From NCBI GenBank assembly GCA_002071085.1, contig MWEM01000002.1:1-64000 (forward strand): DNA of 64,000 nt, given 5' to 3'. The stretch's first letter is position 1; the number at the start of each line of letters is the position of its first letter. The notes beneath the pieces are model-generated. The model was not told the DNA's origin. It was given only the letters and a program-made list of their open reading frames with translations, and searched no databases. This stretch comes from Thermotogota bacterium ADurb.Bin062. GTDB lineage: Bacteria > Thermotogota > Thermotogae > MWEM01. This document shows, in pieces, positions 1 to 7,848 of the stretch. Made by a program: the position numbers and the translations under genes.

Positions 1-389
1 CACGCCCGATGCGCTACCATCTCTCCTCCCAAAGACCGCGTGCGCGTGGTCACGATACTCTGCGTATCCACCCCTACGATCTCTTGCTGTTCCTGGCGAG
101 ATCGCTTCTCTTCCCGTCTTCGTTCAAACCGCCCGTATTGTTCCATGATTTGTGTCGCGATGTGTTCGATATCAGGGGCTTCTTCTTGAAAGGTACTCTG
201 TCCGGATAGCTTTCTTTCCAAACAGGCCGCCAGTTCTTTCCATCGTTCTTTCGGTAAATCGAAAGAGCCCAGATGCATAATCGTTCTCTGACGAGGTCCT
301 TTCTCTGTACGCACGGATTCCACGAGGACATATTTGGTATATATCTTTCCATTTGAGACTCTTCGAGTTCTTGACTGACGTATAAACAT
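1..389 (-). CDS. IS1634-type transposase, N-terminal part (runs off left edge)
   Basis: An open frame starts at an ATG at 389 on the minus strand and stays open to the window edge (129 codons). The N-terminus MFIRQSRTRR, followed by VLVESVRTEKGPRQRT and LGSFDLPKERWKEL, has the pattern I know from IS1634-family (IS4-superfamily) transposases, whose N-termini read like MYIRK...YRLVESVRTEKGPRQR. The DDE catalytic region would lie outside the window, so I cannot say whether the copy is intact. The left inverted repeat should lie somewhere in 390-600; I could not fix it without the other end. It sits beside the DprA/RecQ pair and marks this corner as mobile DNA. Confidence 0.8.
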   Translation of the reverse strand, partial: MFIRQSRTRRVSNGKIYTKYVLVESVRTEKGPRQRTIMHLGSFDLPKERWKELAACLERKLSGQSTFQEEAPDIEHIATQIMEQYGRFERRREEKRSRQEQQEIVGVDTQSIVTTRTRSLGGEMVAHRA

Positions 390-619
390 AGGGATAGGAT
401 ACCACGAAAAGCGAATCGTTTCCATTTATACTCGAAACTGTTACACTATTAGGCCACTACTTTCTAAAAATCCAAAATTTTCAACGATTTCATGCGGGTT
501 TCAGCGTTGTTTTTTCTTATTTTTTCCCTTTTTCTCCAAAACCGGTCGAAAGTCGGGAAGAGATGGTGCGGTCAGCCACCGAAAATGAGTTGAAAGAATA
601 GGATCCTTTGTTGTGTACA

Positions 620-1975
620 TCATTCTTTTCTACGATACTTCAGCGGTCGCCCTAACTTTAGGATTTTCCCTTCGTCTACTGCTTTTTTTAGCCATTTGCT
701 CAACTGCGTTTTGGACACTTCTAACTTTCTGGCAAGATCGTCGAGGGATACAGGGAATTCCAAACTACTTAAAATGACCGGTAAAACGGCTTGATATATC
801 GTAAGCGGGGTTTCTTGAAGCGGAGTTTCTTGCGCAACAGGGATGGAGGCCCCGGCGAAGCTTTCATCAGAAGAGGGTTCGCAATTTGCTCTCCCTTCTT
901 TCTCCGTCTCGGTTCTTTGATCCGTCGGAATGAGCGGGAGCGGTAACGTGGTTGGCTTTTTCGATTTCTTTGCCTGGGGTTGCGTTTCTGGAATCCGCTC
1001 AATGAGGGAGCTTTCCTCTTCTCGTAGGCTCGCCGCCGCGGACAAGTGCTGTTTAAAATCACTCCGATCGATTTCTATCGGCCACGGGATCGCGCCTAAA
1101 TCCACCAGCCGGGCGTTGCCTTCCGGCGGATTATTGCTGACTCTCACAAAAACCGGTATCCGCCTCTCTCGCTTCAATTCCTCCACTGCGCCAGCCCAAG
1201 TACCTCCTTTCTCATAATCGGAACTGACAACCAATGCAAAATCGGCCATCGCATAGATTAGTTTATTCCTTCCCATCGCCATTCCCACGTTGAAACCGGT
1301 TTCGGGGTTATAAGGGGAAATTAACAGTAAACTGCCTTCACCGATGGCAATTCGGGCTTGTTTTTCCAAACTGAGCTTGAAGAGGTTATCGCATAGAACT
1401 CCGATTGTTACACCGCCCGCCTCAAGTGCAGCAGACATAGATACCCGGTCGATACCGCGAGCGCCTCCGGAAACCACTGGCATTCGATTATAGGAGCACA
1501 TCCGGGCCACTTCGCGCGCGAAGGCTTCCCCATTTTCATCCGCGTTTCTTGACCCGACAATAGCCAGCCCCCCGCCTTGAAGTAAGGTACGCTCCCCAGA
1601 CCCAAATAGCAATGGAGGCGCTTGGTCACCCAATTTCTTTTTAAATCGCGTTGGATATTCGTGATCACTCCGACTCATTACCCAGATGTTTTTGCTCTGC
1701 CAATCTTCCACGGCGAAACCGAGTTGCGCTCCTCTAGCAAGAAGTCCTTCCATTCTTTGCTTGGGCAGACGGGTTTCCGAAGAGGCGTCCTTTAGGACTT
1801 CGCTTTTCAAGAGATCGCTTGGGCGCATTTTCCGCCCGATTAACCAGCGGACTAACCGGGTATACTCTGAGACAGAAAGCGGTTTTTCCGGGGTTTCTCT
1901 CCCGAACACGCCGCAAAGCATCAAGATCACTTTCGTATCCTCTGTCATTACCTCTTTCAACTCAATCAACCCCAA
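620..1975 (-). CDS. DprA/Smf-family (SLOG domain) DNA-processing protein
   Basis: A 451-residue protein with a DprA/Smf Rossmann-like (SLOG) domain at about residues 130-300. It shows GSRNADENG and VVSGGARGID, which match the family motifs GSR..S.YG and SG.A.GID. A long charged linker follows (about 310-395) and then a C-terminal winged-helix-like segment (VSLDDLARKLEVSKTQLSKW). Canonical DprA loads RecA on incoming single-stranded DNA in transformation. This copy is longer and paired with a RecQ-type helicase, so its role may differ. The TTG at 1975 overlaps the end of the helicase gene by 14 bases. An ATG at 1948, 13 bases after the helicase stop with a GAAAGAGG nearby, is an alternative start. 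The overlap suggests translational coupling. Nucleotide-signal binding is an alternative role for SLOG proteins. Confidence 0.85.
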   Translation of the reverse strand: MGLIELKEVMTEDTKVILMLCGVFGRETPEKPLSVSEYTRLVRWLIGRKMRPSDLLKSEVLKDASSETRLPKQRMEGLLARGAQLGFAVEDWQSKNIWVMSRSDHEYPTRFKKKLGDQAPPLLFGSGERTLLQGGGLAIVGSRNADENGEAFAREVARMCSYNRMPVVSGGARGIDRVSMSAALEAGGVTIGVLCDNLFKLSLEKQARIAIGEGSLLLISPYNPETGFNVGMAMGRNKLIYAMADFALVVSSDYEKGGTWAGAVEELKRERRIPVFVRVSNNPPEGNARLVDLGAIPWPIEIDRSDFKQHLSAAASLREEESSLIERIPETQPQAKKSKKPTTLPLPLIPTDQRTETEKEGRANCEPSSDESFAGASIPVAQETPLQETPLTIYQAVLPVILSSLEFPVSLDDLARKLEVSKTQLSKWLKKAVDEGKILKLGRPLKYRRKE

Positions 1976-4073
1976 ACGGGTTCAAGGCTAGCGCCAAAGG
2001 ATAGACGGCGGAACAACCTGCTTCCCGCAAAAGGGCGGAGGTCAAGGTGAACGTCCATCCAGAATGAGTTACATCATCGACTAACAAACACGCTTCTGGT
2101 AAACACCCCTCACCGACGCGGAAGACTCCGTCCAGGTTTTTCGCCTGCTGGTAACTGTTTGCCATTTCCTTTTGGGGTTTGCTGTCGCGCACTTTCTCGA
2201 TACACGCTACAAAGGGTAATCTGAGGGCGTTCGCCAACCTCTCCGCGAAACTTCGTACTAATTCAGGACGTTGAAGCGAAGGGATGCAAGTTACCCATCT
2301 CGGTGCCGGCTGCGGAGACCACCTTTTTACCAAGGTCAGGCATGCAGCCACAAGATCATCAGAAAACCCCTTAAACTGATATTTACCGCGAGCGACAAGT
2401 AGACCCCACCCCTCATCCCGCCAGATACTTAAGGCGCGGCCCTCACACGCTTGTAATTCAGAAGGAATAAAGGTACCGGAAAACGAATAAGAGCGGAACA
2501 TATCCTTTAACGGCCACTTTTTTCGTGGTGGAAGAGGTTGATAGTCCTGGCGCAGGAAGTGTTTCGCTCTTTCCGCGAGCTCTAAGCCGTAGGATTCGTC
2601 GAGTGATAGCCCGGGATTGCAATTTTTGCATTTTCCGCAGTTCTGAGGAAGGGGGTCGTCTAGAGCCTTCTGCAGAAATGCCATTAAACAACCGGAGTGG
2701 TTCATATAGTCGCGCATCTGCCTCTGTTCTCCGTGTCTTATGTTGGTGATCATTTCTACAGTATTCCGGTCGACTCGGTACGTAGATGCAATGGCTGTGG
2801 TGTGCCATTTCTCGCCGACCTTCGTTACCGGCGAAGGAGATTCCACAGAAAGGTACCTTAAAGTTTTTTCTATCTTGGGGTAGGTAAGGTTGATCACTCG
2901 CTGTAATTCTGTTGTGGATAACCCGCTGTCAGATTCGTTTAGAGCCTGAATAACTTGAGAAACGTGTTGTTGAGGGGGAAAAGCAGTATCAATAAAATAA
3001 TTCGTGATCGTTTCATCCTCTTCTCCGCACAGAAGGACGCCATAGGCTTCGTTCACCGCTCTACCGGCGCGGCCTACCTGTTGGTAGTAATGAACGACGG
3101 ATGCCGGCCGTTGGAAGTGGATGACGAAACCCAAATCCGGTTTGTCGAAACCCATTCCAAGAGCCACAGTCGCCACCAATACTTTTATCTCGTTACTCAG
3201 AAGCTTTTGCTCCAGTGTCTCTTTGTGACCGCTATCGCCATCCTCCCCGGAGATACCCGCGTGATAGGCTTCCGCGTCGATATTATTTATCTTTAGCCAA
3301 CTGGCGACCCGTTCCGTGTCTCGTTGCGTAAGCGTGTAGACGATTCCGCTTCCAGGCAATAGCGGAATCGTCTTCGCCAGCCACGCCATTCTCGCGGACA
3401 TTTGGGGTATCTTTATGTTTTGGAGCTTAAGGCTTTTACGGCCTAACCCTCCCCTTTGTACAAGAAGCCTTTCGCCTAATTGCGCGATGACGTCGTTGAC
3501 GACCCTGTTATTCGCTGTCGCTGTTGTTGCGAGGATCGGAACATTCGAAGGGATCGCTTCCAATACACGGACGATCCGACGATAGTCCGGTCGAAAATCG
3601 TGTCCCCAGTCGGAGATACAATGCGCTTCATCGATTACAAAAAGCCCGATATTGTGAGAGATGTGCGTCAGGACGCTGCGACGAAATTCTGGATTTGCCA
3701 ACCGCTCGGGCGCGATCATAAGCAAATCCACCTCATTATTGATTAGTTCGCGCTTTATTCGATCCCAATCACCTCTATTACTGCTATTGATGGAACGCGC
3801 ATTAACTCCTATCCTTTCTGCGGCTTCAAGTTGATTTCGCATCAGCGACAGTAACGGAGAAATCAGTAATGTCGGACCGGCGCCTCGATCACGCGATAGT
3901 TTCGCCGCTAAAAAATAGACCATACTTTTACCCCAACCGGTTCGTTGCACAACTAAAACCCGTTTCCGATTGAGTAAGCATTCGATACTATCCCACTGCC
4001 CTTCACGAAACGTCGCGTTAGGATCCTTAAGCGCTAACTTAAGGTAGTTATGGGCTATTTCCTTGATTCCCAA
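1962..4073 (-). CDS. RecQ-family helicase fused to a ComF-like phosphoribosyltransferase domain
   Basis: A 703-residue protein. The helicase core shows a P-loop written RTGWGKS near residue 45, VIDEAHCISDWGHDFRPDYR (DEAH box plus the RecQ aromatic loop) near 145, ATTATA, then VATVALGMGFDKP and QQVGRAGRA (motifs V and VI). A RecQ-type zinc site follows (GCLMAF...NCGKCKNC, about 470-500). The last ~130 residues resemble a ComFC-type phosphoribosyltransferase with the PRPP loop LLVDDVTHSGWTFT near 665. Ordinary RecQ has an HRDC domain or nothing there. The TTG start at 4073 has a GGGGGG purine run about six bases upstream. It is co-transcribed with the DprA-like gene. The P-loop Trp in place of Gly (TGWGKS for TGGGKS) is notable. 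A DNA-repair, uptake or defence role is inferred, not shown. Confidence 0.85.
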   Translation of the reverse strand: MGIKEIAHNYLKLALKDPNATFREGQWDSIECLLNRKRVLVVQRTGWGKSMVYFLAAKLSRDRGAGPTLLISPLLSLMRNQLEAAERIGVNARSINSSNRGDWDRIKRELINNEVDLLMIAPERLANPEFRRSVLTHISHNIGLFVIDEAHCISDWGHDFRPDYRRIVRVLEAIPSNVPILATTATANNRVVNDVIAQLGERLLVQRGGLGRKSLKLQNIKIPQMSARMAWLAKTIPLLPGSGIVYTLTQRDTERVASWLKINNIDAEAYHAGISGEDGDSGHKETLEQKLLSNEIKVLVATVALGMGFDKPDLGFVIHFQRPASVVHYYQQVGRAGRAVNEAYGVLLCGEEDETITNYFIDTAFPPQQHVSQVIQALNESDSGLSTTELQRVINLTYPKIEKTLRYLSVESPSPVTKVGEKWHTTAIASTYRVDRNTVEMITNIRHGEQRQMRDYMNHSGCLMAFLQKALDDPLPQNCGKCKNCNPGLSLDESYGLELAERAKHFLRQDYQPLPPRKKWPLKDMFRSYSFSGTFIPSELQACEGRALSIWRDEGWGLLVARGKYQFKGFSDDLVAACLTLVKRWSPQPAPRWVTCIPSLQRPELVRSFAERLANALRLPFVACIEKVRDSKPQKEMANSYQQAKNLDGVFRVGEGCLPEACLLVDDVTHSGWTFTLTSALLREAGCSAVYPLALALNPFGVD

Positions 4074-4219
4074 TTTCGTCCCCCCATTCTATTCTTATTC
4101 GAAACACGACAACTACAGTGTTAAAAGCCTGATTCCGAAGGCTTATAAAAAACGGAAATATCTTTAGGATCTCCGAGACTTGGGTTTTCCAGGTGACTCT
4201 GTGGCAATAGGAACGATGA

Positions 4220-4240
4220 CAAATGATGAGACATCATTTG
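4220..4240. promoter_or_regulatory. Perfect palindrome in recQ leader (candidate operator)
   Basis: CAAATGAT and ATCATTTG form an exact 8-bp inverted repeat with a 5-bp spacer. It lies between a putative minus-strand promoter (about 4290) and the helicase start at 4073, where a repressor site or a leader hairpin would act. No regulator gene is adjacent. Confidence 0.35.
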
Positions 4241-4285
4241 GTTACTGACGAAAAATGGAAATACATTCACGTTCGCTCTCATTTT

Positions 4286-4314
4286 ATTGTACCACGAATT
4301 CAGCTGCTTGTTTA
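4286..4314 (-). promoter_or_regulatory. Putative promoter of the recQ-dprA pair
   Basis: Read on the minus strand there is TGGTACAAT (extended -10) with TAAACA 17 bases upstream as a weak -35. It would give a leader of about 200 bases to the TTG start at 4073 that includes the 4220-4240 palindrome. Confidence 0.35.
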
Positions 4315-4479
4315 TCCTAAGTTCGGGGATATATCGAGGTGGAATAAGAAAAAAGAAGAAAAAGAAGAACGAAAAAACGGTCCCCGGAAGTAGACACCAT
4401 AAAAGCTTTTTTAACCCGTAAAGGGCGTAAAGAAGCCAATTGGTAAGGTCAAGAGAAGGCGCCGTGAAGTCCGAGATGT

Positions 4480-5040
4480 ACCGCTCTCGATTTCTGCGTG
4501 TGAATGTCCTTCACACACCTGGCAGCTTACCCACTCCCTGTTTCCTTTTCCTGCCACCTCAAACCGTACGTGCGGATTTCCCGCATACGGCTTTGCAAAC
4601 GTCTTCGTCAAAAGGGTTATGTGACCTTTAACCGATGAGCGCTTTCGGTCGGTGGGGTGCCTCCCTGCTCCACCTCTGCCGATCATCCCCGTTGTTGCGC
4701 GTAATATTCGGGCGAGGAGGGCCTTTCCAGTTGCCTGAAATGTCCTTGTAACCGTGCTGTCGCTTACACCCCGCCGGAAGAAAGTCCCGTTTCAGTCAGT
4801 CTTCAGGACTTCCTGCTGTCTTCGCTGACTTTCAAACAGCTCGACTTCCAGATCCACGCCTTTCGAGGTTACTATGCGTTCACGGTTGTTACGGCCCGGT
4901 TACTCGCTCACCACCCTTACAGTGGCTTTGTCAACAGACTCCAGAACAGTTCGTTTCCTCCCTGCCTGCTGTCCAAGCTACGGGGTTCTGACTTTTTCCC
5001 CGGCAGGCTTGCTTTCTTCCTGCTGAACATTTCCGCCTTA
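4480..5040 (-). mobile_element. Group II intron remnant without ORF; domain V at 4561-4593
   Basis: On the minus strand, 4593-4561 forms a group II intron domain V hairpin. A lower stem AAGCCGTA/TACGGTTT carries the AGC triad, a 2-base CG bulge lies on the 3' side, and an upper stem TGCGG/CCGCA is capped by a GAAA-containing loop. A possible domain VI stem (TGGCAG/CTGCCA) follows toward 4500. The structured sequence on the 5' side of the intron, up to about 5040, looks like intron domains, but no reverse transcriptase frame is present. Domain V assignment is firm from its conservation; both outer boundaries are guesses. The piece is probably a degenerate or ORF-less copy that landed beside or within repeat element 1. 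Reading frames here are by-products of the RNA. Confidence 0.6.
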
Positions 5041-5044
5041 CCTG

Positions 5045-5324
5045 GACGTACTGAAAGTTGGCGTTCCCAAGCGTTCCCAGCCCACAATGTATCGCGCCAT
5101 CGCGAAAAGAAGGGGCGCTTACGCCGCGGTGCTGCGCTTAGGAAGGCTACCAGTGATAAAGATTAAACCATGCCAAACTAAAGTTTGGCGTTCCCACAGC
5201 GTTCACGGCCCACGAAATCTCGTAATCCGTCTTTGTACTTCGCGCTTACGCCGCGAGACTAACTAAAAATCCTGTGAGCGAATCTGGCCTTGCTTCTTGA
5301 TTACCCCCATAACTTGGCCCACAC
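5045..5324. repeat. Mosaic intergenic repeat element, copy 1 (left end lost)
   Basis: The right terminus (about 5297-5324) read in reverse is GTGTGGGCCAAGTTATGGGG followed by GTAATCAA, the terminus shared with copies 2-5. Inside are the palindrome GCCAAACTAAAGTTTGGC followed by GTTCCC (about 5177), and the block TATCGCGCC...GGGGCGCTTACGCCGCG (about 5092-5140), found again in copies 3 and 4. The left terminus is missing where the intron remnant begins. The element ends about 30 bases before the gerW-like promoter. Confidence 0.65.
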
Positions 5325-5348
5325 CTCTCCACTCCCTTTTCAAAAAAT

Positions 5349-5359
5349 TATGGTAGAAT
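5349..5359 (+). promoter_or_regulatory. Extended -10 promoter of the GerW-like gene
   Basis: TATGGTAGAAT, an extended -10 element of the form used repeatedly in this window, lies 25 bases before the ATG at 5384. GAAGGAGGG stands between as the ribosome binding site. There is no convincing -35. Confidence 0.55.
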
Positions 5360-5383
5360 AGGATTCGAAGGAGGGATGATAGT

Positions 5384-5806
5384 ATGAAAAGAATCGTGGT
5401 TATCTTTATCTTTGCCGTGCTTTTTGTCGGGATCATCTACGCGCAAGATGTCGGTCGAATGAGCATCAATATGCTATCCGAAGCGCTCTCTTACCTGACT
5501 GCGGATGTGGCTGTCGGAAAACCGTTAGTTGTCGGCGATAAGACCTTGATCCCCCTGTTTAAAGCCACCACGGGATTCGGTGGAGGAGGAGGCGGGCCGA
5601 ACGGCGTCGTTTTCGGGTCAGGAGTCGGAGGTTCTTTGGAATTCTTGCCTTTTGCGATCGTGGTTGTTTCGGGAGACAAGGTGAATATCATACCTGTTCT
5701 CAACGAAAAACCGTTCTTCGAACAGTTGGTCAACGGCTTGCCCCAGATTATGCCGATCGTGATGCAGCTGATCTCTATGTTCGGCGGCTCCCCCGGGGGT
5801 AATTGA
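5384..5806 (+). CDS. GerW/YtfJ-family protein with signal peptide
   Basis: A 140-residue protein. Residues 1-20 are a signal peptide (KRIVVIFIFAVLFVGIIYAQ). The rest follows the Spore_YtfJ (GerW) family pattern: VGKPLVVGDKTLIPLFKATT, a glycine-rich turn FGGGGGGPNGVVFGSGVGG and then FLPFAIVVVSGDKVNIIPV. GerW is a spore germination protein in Bacillus, but the family is also widespread in non-spore-formers, where its function is unknown. A strong SD (GAAGGAGGG) and an upstream promoter support the start. It is monocistronic, ending in a terminator shared with the convergent HMA gene. An extracytoplasmic location is inferred from the signal peptide. Confidence 0.8.
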   Translation: MKRIVVIFIFAVLFVGIIYAQDVGRMSINMLSEALSYLTADVAVGKPLVVGDKTLIPLFKATTGFGGGGGGPNGVVFGSGVGGSLEFLPFAIVVVSGDKVNIIPVLNEKPFFEQLVNGLPQIMPIVMQLISMFGGSPGGN

Positions 5807-5815
5807 ACGGTAAAT

Positions 5816-5842
5816 AAAAAAAAGGGCGAAAGCCCTTTTTTA
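5816..5842. terminator. Bidirectional rho-independent terminator
   Basis: An A-run, a GGGC/GCCC stem with a GAAA loop and a T-run lie between the convergent GerW-like and HMA genes. It can serve both strands. Confidence 0.8.
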
Positions 5843-6043
5843 TTTCGAGACGCTGCCCGGGTAGTCGATTTTCTCGAGTATATGTAAAACTTCCCGAAGC
5901 TGTGTCGTGTTCACGCGGACCTCTTTCTTTTCTAAGTCTATATGAAACGTTTCGATTCCCCCCTCTTTTAATGCATTCGATATCCGCTTCACACAGTGGT
6001 TGCAAGACATATCCGGAACCTTCACTTCGCTTTGATCGGCCAT
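5840..6043 (-). CDS. Heavy-metal-associated (HMA) domain protein, CopZ-like
   Basis: A 67-residue single-domain protein with the metal-binding loop MSCNHC at residues 12-17 and the ferredoxin-like pattern of Atx1/CopZ copper chaperones (VPDMSCNHCVKRISNALKE...DLEKKEVRVN). It probably binds a soft metal such as Cu(I) in the cytoplasm. No metal-transporting ATPase or regulator is near, so the partner is unknown. The ATG at 6043 is preceded by AAGGAGGGG at a good distance. It lies 44 bases downstream of the PBP2 gene on the same strand and may be read through from that operon. Confidence 0.9.
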   Translation of the reverse strand: MADQSEVKVPDMSCNHCVKRISNALKEGGIETFHIDLEKKEVRVNTTQLREVLHILEKIDYPGSVSK

Positions 6044-6087
6044 AGACTCCCCTCCTTTCTCGCCGCTCTTTCTGTATCAAGACGCTT

Positions 6088-7848
6088 TTAGTCGAAGGTG
6101 TATTCTAGATAAGCGTCAAAAACTTGGCGGGCTACTGGCGCGGCCGTCGCGCTGCCGAATCCGCCCTTTTCGACGAAAACCAAAACGGTGACTTCGGGAT
6201 CTTCTTTCGGGTAAAAACACGCGAACCAAGAATGGTAGACGCCTTCCAACCCGGTCTCCGCTGTTCCGGTCTTCCCGGCCAGATGGAGCGCGTACGGAGC
6301 CCCGAGAAAAACGCTGTAGGCGGTCCCGCCCGGTCTCGATATGACGGCTCCCAAGGCCTCTTTCAAAAAAGTCCAGTAGGCTTTGGGATAGTCCAGCACA
6401 CGGGTTGTCGGCGCTTGACCGTTTTTTATAAGGGTCGTTCGCGCCACGACTCCTTCGTTCGCGATCAATTCGAACAACTTGCACATCTCGAGCGGAGTGA
6501 GCTGCACATAGCTTTGACCGATTGCGGTTAGCAAGGTGTCTCCATAATACCAGCGTTCGTGTAACGTGTTCTTTTTCCAGTCCGCGGAGGGAAAGGTTCC
6601 TGCCACTTCGTTAGGAAGCTCTATCCCCGATTTTGACGTTAGCCGGCTCACGCTAGAAAAGTCATACATCCTTTCTATTCCCAATAGAGAGCCTAAGTTG
6701 TAAAAAAAGGTGTTGCAGGATTTCTGTAGGGCGAAAAAGAGGTTGACTTCTCCGTGTCCCGTGGCCACCCAATCACGATAGTGGACGGTATCACCGAAGG
6801 TGGTTAAAACCGGGAAATTGCCCTTGCAGATCTCTCGATTCACGATCGTCGTCTGAAAGAACGCGCTCGACTGCTCCATAGAGCAGAGGGCGACCCAAGG
6901 CTTGATCAGACTGCCTGGGTTATAACGCGTTTGTATAGCGCGGTTTATGAAGATACGGTTGGGATCGTTTTGCAGTCTGTCCCATTCGACTTGGGTGAAC
7001 GGTTGAACCATCCTGGCGCTTTCATAATAGGGAGAGGAGACCATAGAAAGTATCTCTCCCGTTTTGGGGTTCGACACAATGATGGTATACGGGTTTTCCA
7101 ATGGCTTTGCAATCTCTTCTATAGCTTTTTGAAAGCCATAATGGATTGATAACGTGAGATTTTTTCCGGGTTTCGGTTTCTGAATCCATCGCTGGGTCAG
7201 CGTTCTGGTTCGCGAATCCACTTCGATTCGATATTGCCCGGGTTCCCCTGACAACCAATGGTTGAGGGTGTATTCGATCCCTGCGATCCCTACCGACGCT
7301 TTGTTCACATAACCGACGATGTGGCTCAGTGACCCTTGAAAGGAGTAGTTACGCGTTAGTAGGTATTTCACGCTGAGGTTGACGTTAGCGGAAGGCAAAT
7401 CCGCCCGGAGAGGGAGGTCCATCGCTTTGTTCATCGCGTCTCGGACTTCTATCTCTGTCACACCGCATTGCGCGGCGACGCTTCGGATCAAATCCGTACG
7501 TTCTCGACCGTAAACCCCGCGAAAGGTCGCTTCGAGGTCCACCACTCGCCGGAAGGTGGTGTTGGCCAGCAACGTTCCCTGCCGGTCATAGATGTTGCCG
7601 CGTAGCGCCGGAACAAGATCCCGACGTAAGCGCATACGATCCAAACGCTCCGCGTTCTCCTCGTAGTGGACGACTTGTAGTTGGTAGGCCCGTCCGAGTA
7701 GCACTATTACCGATAATAGGAGAAAGTAGAAAAGGAAACGTATCCTCTTTTCTCTCCTATCCGGCAGCTTTTTAAGGGTTATTCTCCGATTTTTAGAACG
7801 ACCTTTCCACAGTTTCCTTGTTCCATTAATAGAAAGCCTTTTTCCCAT
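6088..7848 (-). CDS. mrdA: Penicillin-binding protein 2 (peptidoglycan transpeptidase)
   Basis: A 586-residue class B PBP that cross-links cell-wall peptidoglycan during elongation. A cytoplasmic basic N-terminus is followed by one membrane anchor (about 36-58, FLFYFLLLSVIVLLGRAYQL), a pedestal domain and a transpeptidase domain. The active site reads PGSLIKPW (SxxK, about 290), SCNTFF (SxN, about 355) and AGKTGTAE (KTG, about 530). The start lies inside the threonine dehydrogenase gene, giving a 70-base overlap. No in-frame ATG, GTG or TTG occurs between the dehydrogenase stop and the membrane anchor, so this long overlap seems real. The usual partner RodA is not next to it. Confidence 0.92.
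   Translation of the reverse strand: MGKRLSINGTRKLWKGRSKNRRITLKKLPDRREKRIRFLFYFLLLSVIVLLGRAYQLQVVHYEENAERLDRMRLRRDLVPALRGNIYDRQGTLLANTTFRRVVDLEATFRGVYGRERTDLIRSVAAQCGVTEIEVRDAMNKAMDLPLRADLPSANVNLSVKYLLTRNYSFQGSLSHIVGYVNKASVGIAGIEYTLNHWLSGEPGQYRIEVDSRTRTLTQRWIQKPKPGKNLTLSIHYGFQKAIEEIAKPLENPYTIIVSNPKTGEILSMVSSPYYESARMVQPFTQVEWDRLQNDPNRIFINRAIQTRYNPGSLIKPWVALCSMEQSSAFFQTTIVNREICKGNFPVLTTFGDTVHYRDWVATGHGEVNLFFALQKSCNTFFYNLGSLLGIERMYDFSSVSRLTSKSGIELPNEVAGTFPSADWKKNTLHERWYYGDTLLTAIGQSYVQLTPLEMCKLFELIANEGVVARTTLIKNGQAPTTRVLDYPKAYWTFLKEALGAVISRPGGTAYSVFLGAPYALHLAGKTGTAETGLEGVYHSWFACFYPKEDPEVTVLVFVEKGGFGSATAAPVARQVFDAYLEYTFD

Noticed and set aside
4411-4686. 91-codon minus-strand frame over the intron domain V
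   Set aside because: Its sequence is a translation of the structured intron RNA (domain V reads KPYAGNPHVRF); no SD and no protein family.
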